A stretch of 21,563 bases of DNA from CANHCC01 sp040381555 (GCA_040381555.1 JBEIHC010000044.1:1-21563); one strand, 5' to 3'; numbered from the stretch's first letter, positions 6,865-15,738 are shown. Numbers and translations: made by a program. Notes: generated by a model not told the origin, from the sequence alone.

Positions 6865-8361
6865 ATGAATATCCTAAACAAAATACTACAGCCCATGCCT
6901 ACCAGTCTTTGGAAGGCATGGGCTGTTTGTTTGGGAATTATCTTTTTTGGAACTGCTTGTCGCAAAGGAGAATTAAATCCAGGCGAAAACCCGGATACCA
7001 AAATATTTTTAGATCAAATACAATTGCCAGATTCCTTGCGGCTCACTACAGTTGTTCAGCTGCATTGGACTGGGTTTGTGCAAAATGCGTATATCGCCGG
7101 CTATGAGATTTCAACCAATGCTGGGGCCTCTTGGGGATTTACCAATGAAACAGACAGCACCTTTGTTTTTACGGTTCCTCCCGGAAATCAAAACGCTGAT
7201 ATCTCTTTTTGGGTTAGAGCTTTAGATAATTATGGTCGCAAAGATCCAAGCCCAGCGCAATTAGTGGTGCCAGTAAAAAATACTCCCCCAGTAATAGCCT
7301 TAAGCGATTCTTTGGCTGATACTGTATTAACCGTATTCTCTTTGTCTTGGAACCTTACGGATCTGGATGGAGAAGAAACCCTAGATTCGATTCAGGTTCG
7401 AATGAATAATGCAGATTGGATTAGTCTGCCACCCCAAACTAATTTAGTAACCTTTGTTCCCAATAATCCTGCTACTTCTGGTGTAGGTACTTTGAAAATG
7501 TTCAGAGGCACACAAGCTCAATTACTCAATGATGCTCTACCAGGGGCAATTTTAGAGGGAATAAATCAATTCAGTGTTCGCGGAAAAGATAAATCCGGAG
7601 CTTATAGTAATGAGGTACAAACCAGCCCGTTTTATTTAAAAAAGAAAAATTCAGATTTATTAGTAATAGATGCCTATCCTGCAGATCCGGCAGCTCGTAG
7701 TTTATATGTTTCTTCCTTAAATACAGTTTATCCTAATTATGATTTTGTTTCTTTATTAGATAATAACCGAAAATATCAACCTAAATATTGGAACATAGCT
7801 TTTAAAGAATGGATTGCCTTGTACGATAAAGTATTCTGGTACGGCAGTCGCAGTGCATACAATTTAGAAGGTTCGGCTGAGAGTGGCTTATTACTCGAAA
7901 CAGGCGCGCAGGCCTTCCAATCTTATTTAAATGCTGGAGGAAAGTTGTTAATCCTATCTTCTTTACCTGCCATTGATACAAATTATAATTTTGTGCCCAC
8001 CAGTCCGGTATTTACTTTATTGCCCATAGATACCTTATCTACCAGTGCCGGGCAGGCAAGGTTGCAAACCGATAGTTTGGTCATGCCCGCAATTGGCTCT
8101 TCTTACCCTGCATTAACGCCTTCTCAGTTTTTAACTGGTTTGTCGCCTTTTCATCCCCGGATTGGTTCAGAAGTTTTATACTCAGCTCAGATAACGCCCA
8201 GTCAAGGCTGGATAGGGCCTCGAGTGGTTGGCGCAAGGCAAAGAGGCAATAATGGAAAGGTTCAGTTAATCTTTTTCTCTCTGGATATGCACTATCTGAA
8301 TTCTTCAGGTACAGTACCCGGTTTTCTTCAGGAAGCATTAATAGTTGATTTTAATTGGTAA
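6865..8361 (+). CDS. Lipoprotein with Fn3-like domains and a C-terminal Rossmann-like region
   Basis: 498 aa from the first ATG; the in-frame ATG at 6895 gives a more standard lipoprotein signal (MPTSLWKAWAVCLGIIFFGT then Cys). The lipobox is FGTAC, with the lipidated Cys at residue 32 counted from 6865. Residues about 40-250 contain two Fn3/Ig-like segments (VQLHWTGF...GYEIS; FSLSWNLTDLDGEE). From about 265 a glutamine-amidotransferase- or ThuA-like alternating pattern appears (DLLVIDAY, YDKVFWYG, AGGKLLILSS, VQLIFFSLDMHYLN), but no catalytic triad could be identified. It probably sits in a membrane with its domains in the periplasm or at the surface. The stop overlaps the receptor start (TAATG), suggesting translational coupling. 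A 13-bp inverted repeat lies in its first codons. Confidence 0.78.
   Translation: MNILNKILQPMPTSLWKAWAVCLGIIFFGTACRKGELNPGENPDTKIFLDQIQLPDSLRLTTVVQLHWTGFVQNAYIAGYEISTNAGASWGFTNETDSTFVFTVPPGNQNADISFWVRALDNYGRKDPSPAQLVVPVKNTPPVIALSDSLADTVLTVFSLSWNLTDLDGEETLDSIQVRMNNADWISLPPQTNLVTFVPNNPATSGVGTLKMFRGTQAQLLNDALPGAILEGINQFSVRGKDKSGAYSNEVQTSPFYLKKKNSDLLVIDAYPADPAARSLYVSSLNTVYPNYDFVSLLDNNRKYQPKYWNIAFKEWIALYDKVFWYGSRSAYNLEGSAESGLLLETGAQAFQSYLNAGGKLLILSSLPAIDTNYNFVPTSPVFTLLPIDTLSTSAGQARLQTDSLVMPAIGSSYPALTPSQFLTGLSPFHPRIGSEVLYSAQITPSQGWIGPRVVGARQRGNNGKVQLIFFSLDMHYLNSSGTVPGFLQEALIVDFNW
6888..6926. repeat. Perfect 13-bp inverted repeat at the 5' end of the lipoprotein gene
   Basis: ACAGCCCATGCCT (6888-6900) pairs fully with AGGCATGGGCTGT (6914-6926) around a 13-nt loop, and TTTGTTT-rich sequence follows. 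The alternative start ATG at 6895 is inside the 5' arm. It could be a leaky terminator after the OB-fold gene, or a hairpin that controls translation of the lipoprotein. Confidence 0.6.
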
Positions 8362-11276
8362 TGGGGAAATTTGTACAAATTATATTTCCCATTCTGGTTT
8401 GGTTTTTTTGCCTCCCGGTACTTTGGGCTCAGCAAACAGGGGGAGAACTCCGAGGAGAAGTGGTAGATGAAACTACCGGAGAGGGAATGGCTGGTGCGAC
8501 CATTACTTTAGTGGGCACTTATTTGGGAACCTATGCAGATGAAAATGGAAAGTTTAAAATTCCCAATATTAAACCTGGAGAATACACGGTGCGCATTACT
8601 TATATCTCTTACGCCGAAAAACAAATAACAGGAGTAAAGATTCTGTCAGGAGGAGTCGCTCAATTGAAGGTGAAAATGTTGAGTTCTGAAACTACTTTAG
8701 GCACTGTGGTCATTGAGGGAGAACGAAACATGGTAGATCTGGAATCCGGTCGTTCTGAAGTGAAAATTGGGCAGGAGCAACTGAAGGATATGAATACCCG
8801 TGATGTGCAATCTGTTGCCGCTTTGCAGGCAGGTGTTACCCGTACACCCGATGGATTGCAAATTCGAGGTAGTCGAGTATATGAAACGCAATATTTGATT
8901 GATGGAATTAATGCTTCGGATAAATTAGCCGGTACCGGTTTTGGCGTTGAGGTGAATACTTCTGCTGTGCAGGAAGTTCAGATTATTACAGGAGGAGCAG
9001 GCCCAGAGTTTGGTGACGGTACTTCCGGGGTTGTGGCTACAAAAATTCGGGAAGGCAGTAATACCTTTCAAACTGGGGGAGCTTATTTAAGAGATAATTT
9101 TAGATTGGGTTCTTATTTTAATAAAGATTTATACAATCCAGCGCATCGCCGTTCGGGCATGAGTTGGAATACCGATATTTTTAATCTGAATCTTTCTGGG
9201 CCAATTAAGAAAGATAAATTGTTTTATTTCTTTGGGGGTAGTGTGGAATCTTCCGATGAATTTATGAGCAATACCCTACGGAATGAAAATCCTGGATATA
9301 CTGGAACCGCAGGGCAGTTGAATAGCTCCATCATTCCCGATGATTCACAGTTAAACGATGAGTTCTGGGCACCTCGTCAGGATAATAAATGGTCTGGAAC
9401 AGCCAAGCTTACCTGGCAAGTTAAATCGGGAATGAAAATTTCTTTGACCCAACAAAATAGTTTAAACATTAATCAAAATACCCGGAGTCTTCAGATTATC
9501 GGAAATGACGCTATTATGACTCCGGGATTTCAATATAATTTTTCTCAGAACCTCGATAATGCGAGTACTTATACGCATAGAAGCAGTTTGACTGTGTTGA
9601 ATTACAAATGGGTGATGGGTAAACAATGGGCTATGGATTTTACCCTTGGCCGAAGTTTTATTAACCTGCGAGCAGATGCCAATGGCCGGCCTTTTCGGTC
9701 TTCTACTTTATCCCAAATTTATGATCCGGCCTCCATTGTAACAGATCCAGTCACTGTCTTTAATCCAGGTGATTCTGTAGTTTATGTTTTCCCCGGCCCA
9801 GGATTGGTTAACAATGGGGGAATCTCTACCTTATGGCATGATCACTATGCCTCTGAATATACATTCCGTCCTAAATTTTCTTGGATGTCTCCATCAAAAA
9901 TTCATTATATGAGTTTTGGTTGGGAGCATATTGAACAGAGGTATCAGTGGGTAGATGTAACTCGACCTTGGATAGGCGCACCCATTCAGGTGAATGATTC
10001 CTTGACCATTCCTTCTACTCGCCTAGGTTCTTCCTCTGATGTGTGGAAAGTAAATCCTGCAACAGGTGGGTTGTTTTATAATGATCAGATACGCTACAAA
10101 GGAATTATTGCCGATTTAGGGGTGCGGTTTATGTATTGGGCACCGGGTACATTTGCGGATAAAAGTGTGGAAGACCCCTCGGCTCCAGTTACCGATGGTG
10201 TGCGTGCACAATTTAGAAAGCAAACGATACCCTTGGGCAGCAGAAGCTTTAAAGCGCGCATTCTTCCACGCTTGAATGTCACTTTCCCAGTGTCAGATAA
10301 TCATACTCTTTACTTTAATTATGCGCATGCAACCCGGCTTCCACATCCCCGATTTGTCTATGCCGGTTTAGATCCTTATTATCAGAATCGCTCCTTCTTA
10401 GCAAATCTGGGTAATCCGGCTATTAATCCGGAAGTTTCTGTTTCTTATGAGGTGGGTGTGAAGAGTCAGTTAACTTCTAACCTGGTGTTAGAAGTAGCCG
10501 CATTTTATAAAGATCAGTATGATTTTATTGTCAGCCGCAGTTTGTTGATTCAAGATCAGAGTGGACGATTGGTTACTAAAAATTTTTATATAAATCAGGA
10601 TTATGCCCGTATTCGTGGATTTGAGGTAACCTTAAACCGAAGAGTAAATAAATGGCTTCGTATTAATGCAAATGCTGGGTATCAAATTGCAACCGGAAAG
10701 TCTAATACGGCCGCAGAATCTGCCCTTCAAATTCGGACAACAGGAAATATTACCGCTACCAAAGAGCAATATCTGGCTTGGGATCGACCACTGGATTTTA
10801 AACTGACCACCGTACTAAAATCCGATACTAATTTTACGGTATTGGGAATCCCATTGACAAACTTTAGAGTGTTTTTCAGTGCAACCTGGAAATCTGGTTT
10901 GAGATATACTCCAGTGCGGGAAGTAGGGAAAGAAACAGATGGTCGTCCGATTTATGAATTCATTCCGGACCAGCCGTATGCAAAAGTGGGAGCACCTTGG
11001 TTTTGGTCTGATTTAAAAGTGACCAAAGATATTCCTTTACATCGAAAGAAAGGTATTTCTTTAACAGCTGAGATACGCAACATTTTCAATAATCATAATG
11101 CTGCGATTATTAATCCGGTAACAGGTAAAGGATATCGTAAAGGAGATCCATTACCGAATTCCTATCGAGATCCCAATTATCCCAATCCACGCGATTTTGG
11201 TGCTCCTCCTTTTGATCCAGCTCGTTGGTTGGAGCCTCGGCATTTTCTCTTCGGTATTCTTTATCAATTCGGATGA
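8361..11276 (+). CDS. TonB-dependent outer-membrane receptor with CarboxypepD_reg-like domain
   Basis: 971 aa from the ATG at 8361, which overlaps the previous stop; a TTG two codons earlier is also open but unlikely. Order of domains: signal peptide ending near LWAQ (24); carboxypeptidase-regulatory-like beta-sandwich about 28-106 (GEVVDETTGEGMAGATITL ... ADENGKFKIPNIKPGEY); plug domain about 130-230 (IRGSRVYETQYLIDGINAS, VQEVQIITGGAGPEFGDG); then a long beta-barrel rich in aromatic, alternating strands to the end (FLFGILYQFG). Such receptors use TonB-ExbBD energy to import bound ligands. The substrate is unknown. Neighbouring cargo genes suggest it may recognise or take up products made by the secreted proteins. 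It overlaps the next gene by ATGA. Confidence 0.92.
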   Translation: MGKFVQIIFPILVWFFCLPVLWAQQTGGELRGEVVDETTGEGMAGATITLVGTYLGTYADENGKFKIPNIKPGEYTVRITYISYAEKQITGVKILSGGVAQLKVKMLSSETTLGTVVIEGERNMVDLESGRSEVKIGQEQLKDMNTRDVQSVAALQAGVTRTPDGLQIRGSRVYETQYLIDGINASDKLAGTGFGVEVNTSAVQEVQIITGGAGPEFGDGTSGVVATKIREGSNTFQTGGAYLRDNFRLGSYFNKDLYNPAHRRSGMSWNTDIFNLNLSGPIKKDKLFYFFGGSVESSDEFMSNTLRNENPGYTGTAGQLNSSIIPDDSQLNDEFWAPRQDNKWSGTAKLTWQVKSGMKISLTQQNSLNINQNTRSLQIIGNDAIMTPGFQYNFSQNLDNASTYTHRSSLTVLNYKWVMGKQWAMDFTLGRSFINLRADANGRPFRSSTLSQIYDPASIVTDPVTVFNPGDSVVYVFPGPGLVNNGGISTLWHDHYASEYTFRPKFSWMSPSKIHYMSFGWEHIEQRYQWVDVTRPWIGAPIQVNDSLTIPSTRLGSSSDVWKVNPATGGLFYNDQIRYKGIIADLGVRFMYWAPGTFADKSVEDPSAPVTDGVRAQFRKQTIPLGSRSFKARILPRLNVTFPVSDNHTLYFNYAHATRLPHPRFVYAGLDPYYQNRSFLANLGNPAINPEVSVSYEVGVKSQLTSNLVLEVAAFYKDQYDFIVSRSLLIQDQSGRLVTKNFYINQDYARIRGFEVTLNRRVNKWLRINANAGYQIATGKSNTAAESALQIRTTGNITATKEQYLAWDRPLDFKLTTVLKSDTNFTVLGIPLTNFRVFFSATWKSGLRYTPVREVGKETDGRPIYEFIPDQPYAKVGAPWFWSDLKVTKDIPLHRKKGISLTAEIRNIFNNHNAAIINPVTGKGYRKGDPLPNSYRDPNYPNPRDFGAPPFDPARWLEPRHFLFGILYQFG

Positions 11277-12274
11277 AACGGCTCTTCCTCATAACTCTAT
11301 TGTGGATAGCCATTAGTGGGGCTTCTGCTCAATTGTTTCCTAATTTAGGCGGACAAAGAGCGGGTATTTCTGCAGGTACTTTCCTGAAAACGGATATGAG
11401 CCCGCGTTCTGCTGCCATGAGCGGTGCACAAATTGCCTTGCAGGGGGATGCCTATTCCTCCTTCTGGAATCCTGGCGCTATGGCTACGGCTAACTCCTTA
11501 AGTTTGGCGGCATCGTCCACCCTTCTTCCTTCTGGAATGAATCAATCTTTTGCAGCATTCATCAAGCCCTCCAAAGATGGAGATCAAGCTTGGGGTGTCA
11601 ATGCTATGGCTTTGAGTTCAGGGGAAATGCAACGGCGCACTGAGTTTCTACCCAACGGTACCGGAGAAACTTTTTATGCAGGCTACGCATCTGCAGGTCT
11701 TTCCTATTCCCGCAAACTAACCGATATGTTTAGTTTTGGGTTTACCCTTCGTTATGTAGGGGAGTACCTTGAACAGTATTCCGCCCATACAGGTGTGGCA
11801 GATGTGGGATTTTTATACACTACTGATTTTAAAGACTTACGGTTCGCTGTTGCACTTCATAATTTTGGGTCAGACTCAAGGCTGAGAGGAACTATTAATA
11901 CTTCAGGCTTCGCAGATTATAGCATTCAGCCAGACCCATATGCAATGCCGGCAGTATTTAGAATGGGGATCTCCATGGTTCCAATACAAAAAGAAAATTG
12001 GTCTTGGGTAACAGTGCTTCAGGTAGATCACCCCGGGGATAATGCAGCCAATATTCGGTTGGGAGTAGAGGGCATTTACAAGAAATTACTCTTCCTTCGG
12101 GGGGGATGGAAAATTAATGTGAAGGATCAGTGGATTCCTACCCTAGGGCTTGGAATTAAATCCAGAATGGGGAAACATCCTTTTATGATTGATTATGCTG
12201 CTGAACCCCATCAACGATTAGGAATTATTCAAAGACTCGGACTGAGTTTTTTACTTAATCAGGAAACTAGATGA
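11273..12274 (+). CDS. PorV/PorQ-family outer-membrane beta-barrel protein
   Basis: 333 aa. I chose the ATG at 11273 because it starts a clean signal peptide (MKRLFLITLLWIAISGASA) and overlaps the receptor stop as ATGA; an in-frame GTG/ATG-type extension to 11225 lies within the receptor gene. After cleavage comes the family hallmark: GTFLKTDMSPRSAAMSGAQ followed by DAYSSFWNPGAMA. The rest alternates short beta strands and turns, as in FadL-like barrels. PorV is the outer-membrane shuttle that delivers T9SS cargo to the sortase; PorQ is a related attachment-complex component. The length fits PorQ-type or paralogous members better than canonical PorV. As this copy is in an operon with T9SS cargo and a TonB receptor, it may be a dedicated paralog. 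Confidence 0.82.
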   Translation: MKRLFLITLLWIAISGASAQLFPNLGGQRAGISAGTFLKTDMSPRSAAMSGAQIALQGDAYSSFWNPGAMATANSLSLAASSTLLPSGMNQSFAAFIKPSKDGDQAWGVNAMALSSGEMQRRTEFLPNGTGETFYAGYASAGLSYSRKLTDMFSFGFTLRYVGEYLEQYSAHTGVADVGFLYTTDFKDLRFAVALHNFGSDSRLRGTINTSGFADYSIQPDPYAMPAVFRMGISMVPIQKENWSWVTVLQVDHPGDNAANIRLGVEGIYKKLLFLRGGWKINVKDQWIPTLGLGIKSRMGKHPFMIDYAAEPHQRLGIIQRLGLSFLLNQETR

Positions 12275-13461
12275 AGAATTGGATAAGCACGCTCGCGGTT
12301 ATTGTTTTCCTGATGTCAGGATGCAAAGGTTTTTTTGGAGAAAAAACAGATTTGTCCTTTATCGAAATTCCAGATGCCAACACCGAGATAGTTTCCTTTA
12401 TTCCGATACAGCCTCCTATGAGTGGTTTCCTGGATTTGACCGATGTAAGTCCTGGATTTGATGAACTCATTTACGCAGTAGATGCGGGTCGTTCGGAGGT
12501 TGTGGTATTTGATCAGGCAGGCAGAAACTTGGGAAGTATAAAGGTTCCTGGGGCACAAACAGTGGTTCAGGATAGAAAACTTGAATTATTGGTTACTGGA
12601 ACTTTTGACACCACCATTAATGGAACACTCTATCGGCTTGCAGCTATATATAGGGTAAGTCAAATAAATGGAAGTCAGTTTGGGGTTTCTTCAGCCCGAA
12701 TTATCAACCGATTAGTTCATCCCTTTTATTTTCGTACTGCTGTTGTTTCCACAGATACAATGGTTCGATTTAAGAAGGCAGCGATTTTATCGGATAATAG
12801 TTACTATGTTGTGCGTACAGGGAATTCGAATAATCCGGCACAAATCGGGGGGCCAGAAGATAATGTGTTGAAATTCTCTGCTTCGGATGTGTTTGTTACT
12901 CCTGCAAGCGTTCAAACTATTGCAGGTTTGTATCAGGATTATTTTCGGAAGCCTATCTCAATCGTTTCAAGGATGCAGCCACCCCAATCTCCTTCAGTGA
13001 GCAATTCAGGTGATTTTATTGTGGGGATGGCCGATCCTAATTTGAGTTTCCGGCTTCAATATATTCGATTTTATACAGGCACTGATGGTTCAGGTTTTGA
13101 AGTCAATACAGATTTTCTACTAACAGATCCCCTCAAGGGAGATGGATTTGTTGGGCAGCCAGGAAGATTTTTAAGGCCGGAGGGTCTTGCCTTTGCTGGG
13201 GATGGTTCTAATATGATTTTTGTGGTAGATTCTCAAAAGGATTCCCTCTTTCAGTTTATGCTCAATGGAACAGAGGGTGTACCTCCTCCTCCTGGAGCAA
13301 CAGGCACTCGAAATATTCCCGTATCCTTTGGCGGAACAGGTACTGGACCTATGCAATTTCGAAATCCCAGAGCAGTGGCTTGGCTCAATCGTACTCTGTA
13401 TGTAGCTGATGCCGGAAATGGTCGCATCAGCAGGTTTAAACTTAGCACGGATTTTAGATAG
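12271..13461 (+). CDS. NHL-repeat-type beta-propeller lipoprotein
   Basis: 396 aa. The lipobox is LMSGC, with the lipidated Cys at residue 18. The mature part looks like a beta-propeller: repeated units with Asp-bearing loops, such as ELIYAVDAGRSEVVVFDQAG (about 66-85), GRFLRPEGLAFAGDG...FVVDS (about 297-318) and a clear NHL unit at the end, GPMQFRNPRAVAW then LYVADAGNGRISRFKL (about 360-391). NHL propellers usually bind proteins or ligands. The start overlaps the previous stop (ATGA), making it the last member of the chain of overlapping genes. A surface or periplasmic partner of the receptor is plausible. The function is not known. Confidence 0.78.
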   Translation: MKNWISTLAVIVFLMSGCKGFFGEKTDLSFIEIPDANTEIVSFIPIQPPMSGFLDLTDVSPGFDELIYAVDAGRSEVVVFDQAGRNLGSIKVPGAQTVVQDRKLELLVTGTFDTTINGTLYRLAAIYRVSQINGSQFGVSSARIINRLVHPFYFRTAVVSTDTMVRFKKAAILSDNSYYVVRTGNSNNPAQIGGPEDNVLKFSASDVFVTPASVQTIAGLYQDYFRKPISIVSRMQPPQSPSVSNSGDFIVGMADPNLSFRLQYIRFYTGTDGSGFEVNTDFLLTDPLKGDGFVGQPGRFLRPEGLAFAGDGSNMIFVVDSQKDSLFQFMLNGTEGVPPPPGATGTRNIPVSFGGTGTGPMQFRNPRAVAWLNRTLYVADAGNGRISRFKLSTDFR

Positions 13462-13471
13462 GCACTCAAAG

Positions 13472-13522
13472 GTTAGATGCTACGCCCCCCCGTTAGATGC
13501 TAACCCCCTGTTAGATGCTAAC
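13472..13522. repeat. Three tandem GTTAGATGC palindromes upstream of the WG-repeat gene
   Basis: Units start at 13472, 13492 and 13510, that is 20 and 18 bp apart. The second and third are perfect hairpins GTTAG-ATG-CTAAC; the first ends in CTACG. C-rich spacers separate them. They lie 29 to 79 bp upstream of a TATTTTTG box, a position suited to an operator array. The same nine bases, GTTAGATGC, occur at 100-108 at the end of block A of repeat copy 1. Confidence 0.65.
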
Positions 13523-13550
13523 CGAGGTCATATATTTCCTGAATCCTGTG

Positions 13551-13558
13551 TATTTTTG
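13551..13558 (+). promoter_or_regulatory. Candidate -7 box for the WG-repeat gene
   Basis: TATTTTTG matches TAnnTTTG and is 53 nt upstream of the preferred ATG at 13612. The predicted leader of about 45 nt excludes the GTG at 13558 as the start. No clear -33 TTG. Confidence 0.45.
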
Positions 13559-13611
13559 TGTCAGAGTTCTTAGAGAAGGCTTTTTTTGGTTCTCACTTTT
13601 ATTATTCATTC

Positions 13612-15738
13612 ATGAGATTATATTTTAGAGTTGCAGTTTTTGTTTTTATGGTGGGGTGCTGCACAAATTTACGCGCACAGAGGGTGGACAAAGGTTTTGA
13701 GGCATTACAAAAGTTCAATATTGCCGACGCTAAGGATATTTTTGAAAAGAATATGAAGAAAGATACTGTTGGCGCTGCTTTTGGCTTGGCGTCGTATTTT
13801 TTGACAGAAAATAATCCCTTTTATCAAGTCGATTCCAGTCAGCAGTTTTTATTGCTGGCTCGTTCTGTTTTTTCAACACTTGATGAGAAAAACAAAGCCC
13901 GCCTTGCCGAAATGGCGATCAATCAAATAAGCCTTGATCAACTGCTTGCACGACTGAATACCGCTGCATTCTCCAGAGCAAAAAGAATTAATACCGTAGA
14001 ATCCTTTACTTTTTTTCTGGAAAAGTTTCCAGATGCAAAAGAAAAAGAAGAAGCTATTGAGTTAAGAGATCAATTGGCTTTTGATGAAGCTGCTAAGAAA
14101 AATACTTGGGAAGTTTGGAAAGCCTTCGTGGATACTTACACCCGTTCAGTCCTCAAGGCCAAAGCTCAGGAAAATTATGATAGAAGGTTTTTTGAAACTC
14201 AAACTGAAGCAAATACCCCTGATGCTTTTGCCCGTTTTATTGAGAAAAATACTCAAAGTCCTTGGTTGGATTTGGCGAAAGATTCTCTCTACACTCTTGC
14301 TACCGCTTCAGGTAAATTAAATGACTTTGAATCTTTTATTAAACAGTATCCGGATAACCCCAATGTTTCACAAGCCTGGAAAGTGATTTACCAAAAATTA
14401 ATCGATTTTTCTCCAGAGAAATACAAAGTTTTTTTGGAGAAATACCCAGAATACCCCAATAAAGCAGATCTACTAACAGAGTCCTCTTCTGCCAGTAAAT
14501 CCCTTCTGGTTATTCGTAAAGATGCACAGTATGGGTATGCGGATGAAACAGGAATGGTCTGGATAGATTATCAATATGACAATGCAGATACTTTTTCCAA
14601 TGGTTTGGCAAAAGTCTACAAAACAGGAAAATATGGCTATATCTTGAAAACCGGAAAAGAAGTAATTCTTCCTGCTTATGAAGAGGCTGAAGGGTTTTCA
14701 GAGGGATTGGCTATCGTGAAACAGGGGGGTAAATATGGTGTGGTAAATTGTTGGGGTGAGCAGGTGGTGTCCTGTGAATACGCAGAAATTAATTCTTATA
14801 AAGAAGGATTGGCAGCTGTAGGGATAGGCGATAATTATGGATATTTGAATAGGGAAGGGCAATTGGCTATACCTGCCAAGTTTGAATCTGCTGAAGCATT
14901 CGATCAAGGTATGGCTCTGGTTAAGTCTGATGGTAAATATGGTTTTATTAACAAAGAAGGTAAGATTATAATCTCCTGTGCCTATGAATGGGCTGAGGAG
15001 TTTAGTGTTCAAGGTTTTTCTCGCGTACGAAAAAATAATCTGTTAGGAATCATCAACCGAAAAGGTGAGGTCATTTTGCCTTGTGAATATGACCTGATTG
15101 AGCCTAGGTTCAATGATGGATTGGCTTTGGTAGTGAAAGCCGGAAAATTTGGTTTTGTGAATACCGCAGGTGAATTGAAAATTCCGATGAACTATGATTA
15201 CACTGCTTTAATCCAAATCAAAGGTGGTTTTGTGAATGGATTGGCAAAAGTGGAACAGGCAAAAAAGTTGGGCTTTATTGACACAACCGCCAAGGTGATT
15301 ATTCCAATTCGGTATCCTGATTTACAATATTTCTCCGAAGGATTAGCTCCGGTAAAAATTATGGGAAAATGGGGCTATGCAGACTCGACAGATAAGTTGA
15401 TTATTAAATCTGTTTACGAAATGGCTTATCCCTTTTCGGAGGATGTTGCTCGGGTACAGAAATTGGGTAAGTATCTCTTCATCAGTAAATCAGGTGAAGA
15501 TTTTATTTCCGGTCCTTTTGATGAGGCTGAAGATTTTAAGAATGGAATAAGTATTGTTCGCCAGGGCGCTGTTTTGGGGGTAATTGCCTCAAATGGATTA
15601 TGGTTGATTAAGCCGGAGTTAGATGAGGTTTTTCGGTACAATGATACTTTACTTCAGGTGAAGAAAAATGGTCGAATGGCTTATTTTAGCTTAGAGAAGA
15701 AAAATTGGCTTTGGAGAGAACCTGGTTATGATAAATAA
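13612..15738 (+). CDS. Exported WG-repeat protein with N-terminal helical repeats
   Basis: 708 aa from the ATG at 13612; an open GTG 18 codons earlier overlaps the -7 box and adds no signal. The signal sequence is MRLYFRVAVFVFMVGCC..., with cleavage near RAQ; an MVGC tract could alternatively be a weak lipobox. Residues about 20-290 are helical, with recurring units of the form F-x2-F-x2-yPd (FFLEKFPDA, SFIKQYPDN, VFLEKYPEY). From about 304 there are some 11 WG repeats, each roughly 35 aa with pattern YGY/FIN..G..iip.eYd.a..FseGLA.V...gK. WG repeats are common in Bacteroidota exported proteins; their molecular role is poorly known. It appears to be transcribed alone from its own promoter. Confidence 0.85.
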   Translation: MRLYFRVAVFVFMVGCCTNLRAQRVDKGFEALQKFNIADAKDIFEKNMKKDTVGAAFGLASYFLTENNPFYQVDSSQQFLLLARSVFSTLDEKNKARLAEMAINQISLDQLLARLNTAAFSRAKRINTVESFTFFLEKFPDAKEKEEAIELRDQLAFDEAAKKNTWEVWKAFVDTYTRSVLKAKAQENYDRRFFETQTEANTPDAFARFIEKNTQSPWLDLAKDSLYTLATASGKLNDFESFIKQYPDNPNVSQAWKVIYQKLIDFSPEKYKVFLEKYPEYPNKADLLTESSSASKSLLVIRKDAQYGYADETGMVWIDYQYDNADTFSNGLAKVYKTGKYGYILKTGKEVILPAYEEAEGFSEGLAIVKQGGKYGVVNCWGEQVVSCEYAEINSYKEGLAAVGIGDNYGYLNREGQLAIPAKFESAEAFDQGMALVKSDGKYGFINKEGKIIISCAYEWAEEFSVQGFSRVRKNNLLGIINRKGEVILPCEYDLIEPRFNDGLALVVKAGKFGFVNTAGELKIPMNYDYTALIQIKGGFVNGLAKVEQAKKLGFIDTTAKVIIPIRYPDLQYFSEGLAPVKIMGKWGYADSTDKLIIKSVYEMAYPFSEDVARVQKLGKYLFISKSGEDFISGPFDEAEDFKNGISIVRQGAVLGVIASNGLWLIKPELDEVFRYNDTLLQVKKNGRMAYFSLEKKNWLWREPGYDK

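Noticed and set aside
11225..11272. Upstream in-frame start for the PorV/PorQ-like protein
   Set aside because: It adds 16 residues inside the receptor's coding end and precedes a clean signal peptide that starts at the ATGA overlap.
2539..13461. Polysaccharide utilisation locus
   Set aside because: There is no SusD-like gene, no glycoside hydrolase or lyase, and no hybrid two-component or sigma/anti-sigma regulator.
13558..13611. GTG start extending the WG-repeat protein by 18 residues
   Set aside because: The GTG overlaps the -7 box, and a normal signal peptide begins at the ATG at 13612.
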